DNA of 64,000 bases, from positions 1-64,000 of the forward strand of contig CAJQUW010012908.1 of the NCBI GenBank assembly GCA_907163375.1. The letters run 5' to 3'. The notes below the pieces were generated by a model that was given only the letters and a program-made list of their open reading frames with translations, was not told the DNA's origin and ran no database searches. The translations under genes were made by a program, and so were the position numbers. This document shows, piece after piece, positions 46,606-55,902 of the stretch (position 1 is the first letter of the stretch; each line of letters starts with the position of its first letter). The stretch is from Prostheceraeus crozeri (Eukaryota; Platyhelminthes; Polycladida; Euryleptidae).

Positions 46606-47394
46606 ATGTGTTCAGCAGATTTAGACAAAATTAATAATCATTTAGAAAATCTAACAGAGATTTTGGGTTCATCAAAATTTAGTACGACGTTAAAAATTAT
46701 AACAACTACTTCATCACACACTTGTAATTTAGAACCCATTCTACATTTGGAACAAAATAAAAATTATCAAATTGCATTGACTAGTTTCTCTACATTTAAC
46801 ACTATTCAAAACGTTATCAAAGATGTGAATGATCAATTTAGATATTCTACTGATAAAGGCAAAACGTGGAAAATATTAACTTTTCTTCCTGGTTCTTACG
46901 AAGTTGAATCAATATCAAATGAAATTAAGAGACATTTAGGTATACCATTTAAAGATAAGAAACAATTACATTTTGCAGTTGAACCGGCAGTTAATAAATT
47001 TTCTCTTACTTTAGACGAAAATCATCAAGTTGATTTTAATCATGATAGATCATTGTCAAAGCTATTAGGATTTAATAAACAAACCTATAGTCAAGGTTAT
47101 CATTTAGGTGAGAAGATTCCAAAAATAACTGAAATAAATTCAATTGTTGTACATTGTGACATTATTGAAGGAGGATATATAAATGGTAAATTATCAAATT
47201 TAATATTCAGTTTTCCAGCTTTTACTGTACCCATTGGTTATAGATTAAATGTAATTCCACAAACATTAATATATTTTCCTATTACAAGAAAAACTATTAA
47301 CAACATTAACATGAGAATCACTGATGAGAAAGGACAAGAAATAAATTTTGGAGGTGAAGAGATTATGATAGATCTTTTGGTTCGAGAGGTATAA
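46606..47394 (+). CDS. Minor capsid protein (penton, single jelly roll) of the Polinton
   Basis: 262 residues. Recognised by the Polinton/adintovirus penton pattern: LEQNKNYQIALTSFSTFNTI near the start, WKILTFLPGSYEVESISNEI in the middle (the LPGxYxxxxI block), and near the end SFPAFTVPIGYRLNVIPQTL followed by NNINMRITDEKGQEINFGGE. In the family it forms the fivefold vertices of the particle. Neighbouring genes are the ATPase and major capsid. The start follows AGTTTAAAA. No signal peptide. Confidence 0.85.
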   Translation: MCSADLDKINNHLENLTEILGSSKFSTTLKIITTTSSHTCNLEPILHLEQNKNYQIALTSFSTFNTIQNVIKDVNDQFRYSTDKGKTWKILTFLPGSYEVESISNEIKRHLGIPFKDKKQLHFAVEPAVNKFSLTLDENHQVDFNHDRSLSKLLGFNKQTYSQGYHLGEKIPKITEINSIVVHCDIIEGGYINGKLSNLIFSFPAFTVPIGYRLNVIPQTLIYFPITRKTINNINMRITDEKGQEINFGGEEIMIDLLVREV

Positions 47395-47485
47395 ACTCCC
47401 GTTCGGGAGGTATAAACTCCCGTTCGAGAGGTATAAACTCCCGTTCGGTAGGTATAAACTCCCGTTCGAGAGGTATAAACTCCTA
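47381..47485. repeat. 21-bp tandem repeat after the minor capsid gene
   Basis: Five units of GTTCGAGAGGTATAAACTCC(C), starting inside the last codons of the penton gene. Seven-codon period. Confidence 0.93.
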
Positions 47486-47564
47486 CGCGAAGCTAGAGAA
47501 GTTTAATTTTCTTCTTCTTCTTTAAAAACAAAAATAAAATAAAAATAAATTTTTTTATTAAAAA

Positions 47565-48332
47565 ATGAGTGAAGTGCTACCATTAAATAAAAAAAAACTT
47601 AAATTTAATCATCATCCAAATTTATCTAATAAAGTTTTGTCAGTTATTTGTGGAAGATCAGGTTGCGGAAAAACGTATCTATTGTTTAAAATTTTAACGA
47701 CTCCAAATTTTTTGGATTATAACAATCTTATAATTTATACAACAACGGCAGAACAACCCGTCTATCAATTTTTAAAATATGGATTTGAAAATAATCTTAA
47801 AAAAACAGCAATTGCTTCATTATTCAAAGAATATGAAAAATCTGAAGATGAAGAAGAAATAAGTTCGTGGTGTGAAGAAGCAGCAAAAAATAATCAGTTA
47901 GTAGAATCTAATAAAAATAACCATATAAAGATACAATTAATAGATGATAGTGGTAATATGCAAGATCCTAGTAAACTAGATAAAACAATGAAACATTGTG
48001 TAATTTTTGATGATTGTGTTAATGATAGAAATCAGTCAGTTCAGAGAAATTATTTCACAAGAGGTAGACATAATAACTGTAGTGTGTTTTATTTAACACA
48101 AAGTATGTATTCATTAGACGGAAGTGTTATTAGAAAGAATGCAAATATATTTATACTATTTGAAATAAATGCAAGAAACTTAAGTGATTTGTTAAGAGAT
48201 TTATGCGTAAGAAATAAAGATGAATTTAAACAATCGTGTAACAATGCTTGGTCAAAAGATTATGGATTCATTACAATTAATATTGATAAAAAAATTCATG
48301 AAAGAGTTATCGAACAATTGTTCTCTGACTAG
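47565..48332 (+). CDS. FtsK/HerA-type packaging ATPase of the Polinton
   Basis: 255 residues. Walker A is ICGRSGCGKTYLL (residues about 28-40). Walker B is HCVIFDDCVND (about 143-153), and a following TRGRHNNCSVFYLTQSMY block corresponds to the sensor region (STRGRH...YLxQ) of the family. In these elements it is thought to pump DNA into the particle. Length is normal. The start follows TTTATTAAAAA. Confidence 0.93.
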   Translation: MSEVLPLNKKKLKFNHHPNLSNKVLSVICGRSGCGKTYLLFKILTTPNFLDYNNLIIYTTTAEQPVYQFLKYGFENNLKKTAIASLFKEYEKSEDEEEISSWCEEAAKNNQLVESNKNNHIKIQLIDDSGNMQDPSKLDKTMKHCVIFDDCVNDRNQSVQRNYFTRGRHNNCSVFYLTQSMYSLDGSVIRKNANIFILFEINARNLSDLLRDLCVRNKDEFKQSCNNAWSKDYGFITINIDKKIHERVIEQLFSD

Positions 48333-48362
48333 GCTTTGCCTCGAGGGGCTTCGCCCCGACTG
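48331..48362. repeat. Double-hairpin unit after the ATPase gene
   Basis: AGGCTTTGCCTCGAG + GGGCTTCGCCCCGAC: stems AGGC-ttt-GCCT and GGGGC-ttc-GCCCC. It starts at the ATPase stop codon. Confidence 0.85.
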
Positions 48363-48474
48363 AAAGTCGATCGAAAATATTTTCGCGGAGTGATAAAAAT
48401 ATACAAATATAGTGTTACAATATTTTTTTTATTTTATATATATATCAAATTTGTCTATCTTAGAAATTAGAAAA

Positions 48475-51400
48475 TTAAAAAGGTTCAGTAGTTATTCCAT
48501 CAGGTAAAATTTTTCTTTTATCATCAAATGGATCTAATGCTAATTTATGTTCTTCTTTTAAATACATGTTATGTTTTTTTGAATTAAGTCTATAATTACA
48601 TGCTGTTTTTATTTCATTATTAAATAATACATTTTTATAATCTTGAAATGTTATTTGATTAGCCACTGATGCCTTTGAAATTCCTTTTAATGTTTTATGT
48701 GTTTTAACGGGCGAAGCCCTGGAAGACATCTCCGATGTCCTAATATTATTAGTTGTATCATAACAGTAACATTTAGATTTTAAAAATATAGCTTCTGTTA
48801 TGAAATCTTCATTTCCTTCTAATTCATCTTTTACTTTACATAAATCAGAAGGATGAATGATATCTTTTATTTTATCTATTTCTTCATCAAGTGTAGAATT
48901 ATACGGTATTGTTAATTCTAAGAAAACAGAATCGGTATCTGTAAAGTGTAATTTATAGTTTTTGCCATAAGCAGGTGCTAAATAATCATATATAAATCTA
49001 TACATAAATAGTTTAGCTAATTCTAATATAGTGAAACCAATAAAATTAAACTTATCATGTTTTACGCTAATTCGACGTAAATGTACAGCACATAGTTCAT
49101 CACTAAATCTAGTAGTTCTTTTATATGTAGGTTTCCTTGTTAAATTTTGAAACCTATCTTTATCATAAACTATTTCAATATTTTGTCTATTACGCACATT
49201 TTCTAAAGTCTTACCATAAAATGCATTATTCATTAATTTGAAGAAAACGTTTCCAAAATCATCTTTATTTCTTTTAGCTATTTTACGTTTTTCAATATTG
49301 AACTCTATATAATTTTTTAACCATTTAGATTTTCTATACTCTAGTTTTCGATGTATTTTGGTGAGAATCATGCCATGATCTAAATACCAATCTAGCATTC
49401 TTCCTTCAACAACATACTTTCCTTTATTACCTTGTGTTAACATAAGTTTTTTTGTTGGTCTGTATTTTTTCGGTATTATAGATTTTTGATAATCTGAAAA
49501 ATCTTCTATATTAGGAATTTTGTTTTCGGGACAGAAAGGATAATATTTTGTTGCGTCTTTTATATAATCAGGGTATACTAAATCAACTTCATATACATAA
49601 CCAAAATTATTTTCACCATCATATGTTCTTTGATAATCTAGATCGGGCGAAGCCCTAGTAGACATCTCTGATGTCGCACGATTATTACACCATGACATTT
49701 CACCTGTTGGTAATTCTTGTATCATGCAAGAAGAATATAAGCTATTAAAATCATAATATAACAAATAGTTTTCTCTCATGAATTCATCAATTGCTTTTTC
49801 ACGTTCTACTCCTTCTCGTTTCGTTCGAAAAATTTCTAATATTTTTTCTTTTTCTTCTGGAGATAAAGGTTTCATTATTCCATATTCTTGTAGATTTACT
49901 TTCTTATTATAACATTTAACATATCTATTACCTAAAACTGATGAAACTCCACCTCTAATTCCAGATTCAAAAAATAATAATTTATCATATGTATTTTCTT
50001 TATAATGTTTAAGTTTAACGGACTTTGTCCTAGAGCCATCGGCTTGAACATATGTATGTTTTAATCCTGCTAGCCATGTTAAACCTGGTGTAGAATAACA
50101 ATAACATGGATCTATTCCGTAATATTCTAAACACATATCACGAAAGTTTTCAAAAAGATCAGCTAGTATTAATACATCTATCTGTAGATATTTCATTGTA
50201 TAATCATACATTGTTTTACAATTTAACTCTCTCCAATTTTTTTCAGCTTCTGCATAGTCTTCGTCAGATAATTTTGATTGTTTTAATGCTGATTTAAATT
50301 TATTTATTGGAGGAAGTTGTTTTTCTTCCATAATTTTATTCACAGAATTAAAATCAGTCTTCGACTGTGAACCACAGGTTTTATCTCCAGTTATATCAGT
50401 CTTCGACTGTGAGCCGCAGGCTATATACTCATACGGAAATATGCCTTTTAAAGGTTTTAAATTATATTTATTTAATATTTTACATTGTTCAGATTTCAAA
50501 GTTTTTCCCATAACATCTAATGAATAAGGAGTAAAAAATCTAAATGCATCTAAAATTCTAATACAACCTAATTGCATTGAAAAATATTCTTCTTCTGTTT
50601 TACATAGTACATTTATTTGTTGTTGTTGTAATTTTTCAGATGAAAATAAATCTTTCATTACTAGATGGAAATCATATTTAGAACCATTGTAGAAATATAA
50701 AGGAACAAAGTTATATTTAAATTTATTAGCATTAAGATTACAAGAATTATGTGCTGCACCTCTATATAATCCATTTAGATGATCATGATCTTTTACCTTG
50801 ACGGCAGAGCCGTCGCTTCGCCTATCAAGATATCTACCTTTGCCATTTTTATAATTTTTTGTAAATTCTCTTCCACAGTAATAACATTTTGTTTCATTAA
50901 TAAAATTTAATTTTTCTTTTTCTGTTAATGGCATCATTGGAATATTTGTTTCAAGCAATTGTGAAAAACGTCCTTGTAATTCTTCTACTTTCTTTGTAAA
51001 CATTTCTGAACTATCTTCACCATAGTATTGAAAATATTCTGATTTAAATAAATTAGGATAATTTGAGTGAATGTACATTCCCCAACATAATGGTTTTTGT
51101 TCAAATAAATATTTTTCTTTACTTTGTTCAGCTGAACTTTTTCCAGGTGCACTTTTTTCAGAATTATAATTTTCAGAATCGGGTGAAGCCCTGGAACTTT
51201 CCGTTCGATTTTGTGTCATATTAACATTATATGCTTCAAAATCACAATAAATAGTAAAGGGTACTTTATTTTTAAAATACCATTTATTATATTCTAAATA
51301 ATCATCTTTAGGAAAAGTATTTTGAACTGCTTCATTTTGTTGACAATTCTCCAAATGTCTATTCATTTCTTCTAAAGTTCTAAAACTTGTCATACATTGA

Positions 51401-53241
51401 AGACAAGGAAAATTTTTATTATCTGAAGTTTTTGTAAATATAGAAACATCTTTACACAATATAAAATGACCCTGATAATATAATATATTCGCTTGTGCTG
51501 GTTGTTTTGTCTGTTCTAGTTTTTCAAATTCATCTTTATATATTTCATGTGTTTCATTAATTTCTTTTGTAATATTAAATGTATTTTGATGATAATTTTG
51601 ATTTAATATTTGTAGCTGATAAATATATTCTTTATCATATTGTTCTTTATATTGTTGTAGACATTTTTTTAAACATTCATTTAATCGGAGCGAAGCTCCT
51701 CTGGCTTTAGCCGATTCTTTATTTTCTTCATTATTTAATCGGAGCGAAGCTCCTCTGGCTTTAGCCGATTCTTTATTATTTTCTTCATTTAATTTTTGAA
51801 TTGTTTCTATCTTATTTTGATATTTATGGCCATATTCTTGTACTAATATTTTTGTTTGTTGTTGATAATCTGTTTTACATTTTTGTAAACTTTTATTTAA
51901 ATTTTCTAATTTTTGTTGATATTCTGAAGATAAAGATGAATATTTGTAATTATAATCATCAGTACGTCCTTTATAATTATTGTGATTAATCATTATTGGT
52001 GATAGTGTTTTAACAAGTTCAAATTTTTCAGTACATATTATTTTTCCTTGGTAAAAAATATTATGATGCATGTAATTTCCTCTATCATTATATACTATTT
52101 CTGATTGGCATAAATTTTTATTATTCAAATAAAATTTTTTTGAATCTGAGTAAAGTGGAATAATTTTACCAATAGAAACATAATTCACATTTAATTCAAA
52201 AACATTTACTTCTATTAAATTTTTATTCTTTTTATGAAACTTTTTTAACCTATTATAATCATATGGAAATTCATCTAAGCCATCAGAAAGATCAAATTCC
52301 TTTATATATTCTTCTTTATTATAATGACTTAGTCTTTCTTTATGATATTCTGCAGGATGTAAATGTGCTATAATACTCCACAGAAAACAATAATCATCTT
52401 CATTTTTTATGTTGATTATTTGTGGTGAACTGAAAGGCAAAGGAACAAAAATACCACCAGTATTATTTTTATATTTATCAATTACTATTTTCTTAGATAG
52501 TATTTTAACAAATCTCCAACCAGATTCACGTAACTGGGCTTCAATTATACAATTTTCTAATTTAAGTATCATCGATTCAAATATGGGTTGTATATCATTT
52601 ACATTATGAATTTCTTGTGAATTTGTAAAATGTCCTTGTATTATTTCTTCAGGAATTCCATCAGGTCCATTTTTTGTATAAAGTACTTCTACATTCATAT
52701 AACATTTGAAAGATTTCTTAAATATATTATAAAAGTTGGTTAGAATATCAGAAAAAGTTTTATCGGTTTCATTATATTCAACGGGCGAAGCCCTGAAAGA
52801 CATCTTTGATGTCCCGCGAAAAGACTGATTAAATAAATATTTTATATTTGCTAAGGCTTCATCGTTTCGTTCAGCTTCATCAAATTCATCAGTATCGCCA
52901 ATTAAATATCTTCCATCTGGTACGGGCGAAGCCCTGGAAGACATCTCCGATGTCCCATGTACGGGCGAAGCCCTAGAACCTTCGGTTTGTATGGTCTCAT
53001 CTTCACTATTAAAAACTTTTTTATATTCCGAATGTGAATAATCATCAAACATTTTTTTAACTTTTATATCAGTAGGCAATGTTTCTAGATAGTTTTTATA
53101 ACTATTTAATTTTAATATATTTCCTTCATCAACTCGTTCTACATTTTGTAAATGCAATTTACTATTTAAATGAGATTGATAACTTCTTTTTGTTTGCAAC
53201 TTTTTTTTACATAAGACACAATAAAACTTGGTATTTTCCAT
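48475..53241 (-). CDS. Protein-primed family B DNA polymerase of the Polinton
   Basis: 1588 residues, long even for the family. Order seen: an N-terminal C2H2 finger (FYCVLCKKKLQTKRSYQSHL, residues about 6-30); a coiled middle; a second finger (FPCLQCMTSFRT, about 613); Exo I TIYCDFEAYN (about 665); an HNH-like cysteine/histidine block (CYYCGREF ... KDHDHLNGLYRGAAHNSCN, about 783-832); Exo II NGSKYDFHL; Exo III YLQIDVLILADLF (about 1017). Palm motifs follow: A YYDFNSLYSS (about 1160), B KLMNNAFYGKT (about 1337), C HFTDTDSVFLEL (about 1432). It copies the element using a protein primer. Several low-complexity runs (RASPV, ESAKARGASLRLN twice, CGSQSKTD twice) coincide with double-hairpin DNA units inside the frame. 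The Met at 53241 follows an A-rich leader. Confidence 0.96.
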   Translation of the reverse strand: MENTKFYCVLCKKKLQTKRSYQSHLNSKLHLQNVERVDEGNILKLNSYKNYLETLPTDIKVKKMFDDYSHSEYKKVFNSEDETIQTEGSRASPVHGTSEMSSRASPVPDGRYLIGDTDEFDEAERNDEALANIKYLFNQSFRGTSKMSFRASPVEYNETDKTFSDILTNFYNIFKKSFKCYMNVEVLYTKNGPDGIPEEIIQGHFTNSQEIHNVNDIQPIFESMILKLENCIIEAQLRESGWRFVKILSKKIVIDKYKNNTGGIFVPLPFSSPQIINIKNEDDYCFLWSIIAHLHPAEYHKERLSHYNKEEYIKEFDLSDGLDEFPYDYNRLKKFHKKNKNLIEVNVFELNVNYVSIGKIIPLYSDSKKFYLNNKNLCQSEIVYNDRGNYMHHNIFYQGKIICTEKFELVKTLSPIMINHNNYKGRTDDYNYKYSSLSSEYQQKLENLNKSLQKCKTDYQQQTKILVQEYGHKYQNKIETIQKLNEENNKESAKARGASLRLNNEENKESAKARGASLRLNECLKKCLQQYKEQYDKEYIYQLQILNQNYHQNTFNITKEINETHEIYKDEFEKLEQTKQPAQANILYYQGHFILCKDVSIFTKTSDNKNFPCLQCMTSFRTLEEMNRHLENCQQNEAVQNTFPKDDYLEYNKWYFKNKVPFTIYCDFEAYNVNMTQNRTESSRASPDSENYNSEKSAPGKSSAEQSKEKYLFEQKPLCWGMYIHSNYPNLFKSEYFQYYGEDSSEMFTKKVEELQGRFSQLLETNIPMMPLTEKEKLNFINETKCYYCGREFTKNYKNGKGRYLDRRSDGSAVKVKDHDHLNGLYRGAAHNSCNLNANKFKYNFVPLYFYNGSKYDFHLVMKDLFSSEKLQQQQINVLCKTEEEYFSMQLGCIRILDAFRFFTPYSLDVMGKTLKSEQCKILNKYNLKPLKGIFPYEYIACGSQSKTDITGDKTCGSQSKTDFNSVNKIMEEKQLPPINKFKSALKQSKLSDEDYAEAEKNWRELNCKTMYDYTMKYLQIDVLILADLFENFRDMCLEYYGIDPCYCYSTPGLTWLAGLKHTYVQADGSRTKSVKLKHYKENTYDKLLFFESGIRGGVSSVLGNRYVKCYNKKVNLQEYGIMKPLSPEEKEKILEIFRTKREGVEREKAIDEFMRENYLLYYDFNSLYSSCMIQELPTGEMSWCNNRATSEMSTRASPDLDYQRTYDGENNFGYVYEVDLVYPDYIKDATKYYPFCPENKIPNIEDFSDYQKSIIPKKYRPTKKLMLTQGNKGKYVVEGRMLDWYLDHGMILTKIHRKLEYRKSKWLKNYIEFNIEKRKIAKRNKDDFGNVFFKLMNNAFYGKTLENVRNRQNIEIVYDKDRFQNLTRKPTYKRTTRFSDELCAVHLRRISVKHDKFNFIGFTILELAKLFMYRFIYDYLAPAYGKNYKLHFTDTDSVFLELTIPYNSTLDEEIDKIKDIIHPSDLCKVKDELEGNEDFITEAIFLKSKCYCYDTTNNIRTSEMSSRASPVKTHKTLKGISKASVANQITFQDYKNVLFNNEIKTACNYRLNSKKHNMYLKEEHKLALDPFDDKRKILPDGITTEPF
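48708..48740. repeat. Double-hairpin unit, type A, within the PolB frame
   Basis: CGGGCGAAGCCCTGGAA + GACATCTCCGATGTCC, 33 bp, eleven codons. Encodes EMSSRASP on the minus strand. Confidence 0.88.
49643..49677. repeat. Double-hairpin unit, type A, within the PolB frame
   Basis: TCGGGCGAAGCCCTAGTA + GACATCTCTGATGTC. Encodes TSEMSTRASPD on the minus strand. Confidence 0.85.
50370..50425. repeat. Two tandem double-hairpin units, type D, within the PolB frame
   Basis: Each has CAGTC-ttc-GACTG followed by an AACCacaGGTT- or AGCCGCAGGCT-like stem. They encode the repeated CGSQSKTD. Confidence 0.8.
51685..51768. repeat. Two tandem double-hairpin units, type C, within the PolB frame
   Basis: TCGGAGCGAAGCTCC + TCTGGCTTTAGCCGA at 51685-51714 and again at 51739-51768, a 54-bp period. 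Identical to the TIR copies. Each encodes SAKARGASLR on the minus strand. Confidence 0.92.
52791..52989. repeat. Cluster of three double-hairpin units in the PolB N-terminal part
   Basis: Units at about 52792-52819, 52923-52955 (type A) and 52962-52989 (type B). All keep the frame open and encode RASPV-type peptides. Confidence 0.88.
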
Positions 53242-53411
53242 TTTTTTTATTTTTTTAGAGAAAATTTAAGAAAAAATTTGTGTTTTAATTTTAGATATAA
53301 ACATTCTAATATCAAGGACTTGAGTGTTATTTTATATTATTATATATTTCACGTTCTTTAGTTATTTTTTTCTTTATCACATTAAGTTTTATCATATTAA
53401 GTTTTATCTTA

Positions 53412-53780
53412 TTAAGTTTCATCATATAATGTTTTATCAAAAGATAATTTAAATTTTTTTTCACTAACTATTGATTCATCATCATCATCATAAATTGTTT
53501 CTTCATCATCATCATAAATTGTTTCTTCATCATCATAAATTACACTTTTTGGTATAGGATGCCCTTCCATGATAGGATACCATTCTCTTATTGGAATATC
53601 TAATTCTAAATTACATCTTTTATCTGATAATAATATAATAGAGAAAAATATTGGTCTTTGATCTCTTTTGGAAAATTTAATAACACCACCATAATTTGAA
53701 TCACTTTTAGTTTTAGTTAAAGATGATAAAATTTTAAATTGATTAGATGTAAATCCTAATTTAAATTTTGTAGACCCCAC
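53412..53780 (-). CDS. Polinton protein of unknown function with acidic repeat
   Basis: 122 residues. The first part is beta-rich (FKLGFTSNQFKILSSLTK, RPIFFSIILLSDKRCNLELD). The end has a tandem acidic run of three YDDDEETI-type units. No family assigned. It is next to 53897-54712 on the same strand. Confidence 0.5.
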   Translation of the reverse strand: MGSTKFKLGFTSNQFKILSSLTKTKSDSNYGGVIKFSKRDQRPIFFSIILLSDKRCNLELDIPIREWYPIMEGHPIPKSVIYDDEETIYDDDEETIYDDDDESIVSEKKFKLSFDKTLYDET

Positions 53781-53896
53781 ACATAGTTGTCTAACAGTAT
53801 CTTCAACTATGCCATCATTATTATTTTCAATTGTAAGAAAATGAAATTTGGATAAATTTTTATAATTACTAATATTTTTATAATCTTTTTTACCAT

Positions 53897-54712
53897 TTAC
53901 AAACCATTTTCAGATGTTTCTGAATCATCATCTATATTATCATAAGATTCTTTAAGATCGGGCAAAGCCCTAGAATCTTCGGTTCGTTTATTATGATTAT
54001 GATTATGGTCATTGTTAATAGTATAAGGTGTAGTCCACATATAAATTTTCTCTTGTTGAGCTAAACCATTTATATAAGATTTTAATAAATTAATATTTAA
54101 GTTGGAATATAATCCTATATACGTATCATCATCATATCTTTGGGGCATTTCTAATGTTTCTTGTTTATAAATTGTGTCTCTATAATAAACTTGACATAAT
54201 AATTCTTCATTATGTTTTTTACTCTCTATGTGAATGTTATATTGATTTTGATCGTCAACAAATAATCTAATTTTTTCTTTCGAAAAAGATTTTAATTTTT
54301 TAACTAATTCTTTAATATTTATATAATTAATAATTTTATTTTCTATCCAATCAGTATTACTAATCGGCAAAACTGCTCTGATAAACCCATATACATTATT
54401 ATGACCTATTATAACCATATTTTCTTTATTTAATTCAACATAAGCTACATCATTATATTTACTTACAATCTCCATAAATTTAATAAATGGGTCACCTGGA
54501 AATAAACAATAATTAGTTTCTATAGAAGGTAAACCTTTAGTCTGTTCTCTAAATATTTCGGATTGTAATTGAAACAAAAGATTAACATCTATACATGGAT
54601 TATTATTATTATTATTATCAAAACATTTATTTTCAAATCCCGTTGATCTCGTCGAATAAGAAGAACAGGATGATGCGGGCGAATATAATTTTTTTAAATT
54701 TGGATTTTCCAT
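53897..54712 (-). CDS. Polinton protein of unknown function
   Basis: 271 residues, starts MENPNLKKLYSP like PolB's MEN start, after an A-rich leader. Serine-rich and asparagine-rich N-terminus, then a mixed alpha/beta body (GLPSIETNYCLFPGDPFIKF, ELVKKLKSFSKEKIRLFVDD). The body is faintly reminiscent of a sliding-clamp half, but no diagnostic motif supports that. The C-terminus holds an HNHNHN run and a type B double-hairpin unit (53958-53987) encoding TEDSRALPD. Confidence 0.5.
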   Translation of the reverse strand: MENPNLKKLYSPASSCSSYSTRSTGFENKCFDNNNNNNPCIDVNLLFQLQSEIFREQTKGLPSIETNYCLFPGDPFIKFMEIVSKYNDVAYVELNKENMVIIGHNNVYGFIRAVLPISNTDWIENKIINYINIKELVKKLKSFSKEKIRLFVDDQNQYNIHIESKKHNEELLCQVYYRDTIYKQETLEMPQRYDDDTYIGLYSNLNINLLKSYINGLAQQEKIYMWTTPYTINNDHNHNHNKRTEDSRALPDLKESYDNIDDDSETSENGL

Positions 54713-54719
54713 TTTTTTA

Positions 54720-54800
54720 TTTTTATTAGAAAAAATTTTATTTTTTTATTTTTATTAGAAAAAATTTTATTTTTTTATTTTTATTAGAAAAAGTTTTACT
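54720..54800. repeat. Tandem AT-rich leader repeat
   Basis: About 2.5 units of a 33-bp AAAATTTTATTTTTTTATTTTTATTAG-like repeat (written here in parts: AAAATTTTATTTTTT, TATTTTTATTAG) between divergent genes. Confidence 0.8.
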
Positions 54801-54894
54801 TTTTTATTGTTTTAAAAATGATGTTACCAAATGTTGGTGGAGGTGCATATATCCCGATAATCGTGAATTAGAAATAGAGATAGAAAATTATATC

Positions 54895-55332
54895 ATGAAA
54901 ACTGGAGACGTTTTATCTGGACCATTGCATCTTTCTATTCTTCCGCAACAAAATACAGAGTTAACAAATAAACAATATGTTGATACACAAATCAATGACT
55001 TAAAGGAAAAATATATAAACGATGTTTTGGTTCCACTGATGAATGAATTAAAGTTGCTAAAACTTAATGACAAATCATTAAACGAAAAATTATTAAAACT
55101 TGATAAAAAGGATAGAGAGCTAGAAGCAGATATAGCAAAACTTTTTAAAAAGATTTCTGAACAATCAAAAATTTTAATATTACTTTCTTTAAATTTAAAA
55201 TCTGCTGTAATTAAAAATAAACATCAGATAAAAATGTTAAAAGAACAATTAGAAGATGAAATAGAAAAACTACCTGAAAGAATTAAAAAAAATTTAAAGC
55301 AGTTACAAACTACATTCCAAAAAAAGTGTTGA
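54895..55332 (+). CDS. Coiled-coil protein of the Polinton
   Basis: 145 residues. After a short N-terminal globular-looking part (KTGDVLSGPLHLSILPQQNT, which resembles the head-fibre/tail-fibre collar phrase) it is nearly all heptad-patterned Leu/Lys/Glu. Fibre-like proteins are plausible for capsid-bearing elements, but this is inference. Confidence 0.5.
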   Translation: MKTGDVLSGPLHLSILPQQNTELTNKQYVDTQINDLKEKYINDVLVPLMNELKLLKLNDKSLNEKLLKLDKKDRELEADIAKLFKKISEQSKILILLSLNLKSAVIKNKHQIKMLKEQLEDEIEKLPERIKKNLKQLQTTFQKKC

Positions 55333-55336
55333 TGAA

Positions 55337-55705
55337 TTGAGTTCTAAAATTACTCAACAAATGAAAAAGATGAATAGAATAATAAATGAAGTAAACTCAC
55401 TTAATCAAAAAGTTGATAAAATGAAAACTCTTAAAATCAATTTAGAAAATGAATTAAAGAAAAATTTACAAGAAAACTCTAAAGAAAATAAAGAACAGTT
55501 AGATGCTGTTAAAAGACAATTAGATGTTCTTAAAATTAAGTTAAATGCTCTTAAAACGGCATTGAAGATTAATCAGCAGAAAATGCAAGTTAATAGAAAA
55601 GAAATTAAAGTACATCACACGCTGCTTGACGCAATAGATAAAGTGCAACAGTCAATTAATAAAGTTATCTCGAAGTTGTTGTCCATTCACAAACGTAAAT
55701 CTTGA
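55337..55705 (+). CDS. Coiled-coil protein of the Polinton
   Basis: 122 residues, almost wholly Lys/Asn/Leu heptads (MNRIINEVNSLNQKVDKMKT). Ends KVISKLLSIHKRKS. Similar in character to its upstream neighbour. No function assigned. Confidence 0.45.
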   Translation: MSSKITQQMKKMNRIINEVNSLNQKVDKMKTLKINLENELKKNLQENSKENKEQLDAVKRQLDVLKIKLNALKTALKINQQKMQVNRKEIKVHHTLLDAIDKVQQSINKVISKLLSIHKRKS

Positions 55706-55866
55706 TCGGAGCGAAGCTCCTCAGGTTACTAACCAATCGGACCGAAGCTCCTCGAGGCTTTAGCCGATCGGACCAAAGGTCCTCAGGTTACTAACCAATC
55801 GGAGCGAAGCTCCTCGAGGCTTTAGCCGATCGGACCAAAGGTCCTCAGGTTACTAACCGATCGTAA
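55705..55866. repeat. Tandem array of double-hairpin units
   Basis: About five alternating units: GATCGGAGCGAAGCTCC, CAGGTTACTAACC, CGGACCAAAGGTCC and GAGGCTTTAGCCGATCGG. Stems are GGAGC/GCTCC, GGACC/GGTCC, GGTTA/TAACC and GGC/GCC. The densest cluster in the element. Confidence 0.92.
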
Positions 55867-55902
55867 ATATTTTTTCTCAAAAGTCAAATTTAATCCTAAA
55901 AA

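Noticed and set aside
53897-54712. Sliding-clamp (PCNA-like) gene
   Set aside because: Only a vague alpha/beta resemblance; no diagnostic residues, so left as unknown.
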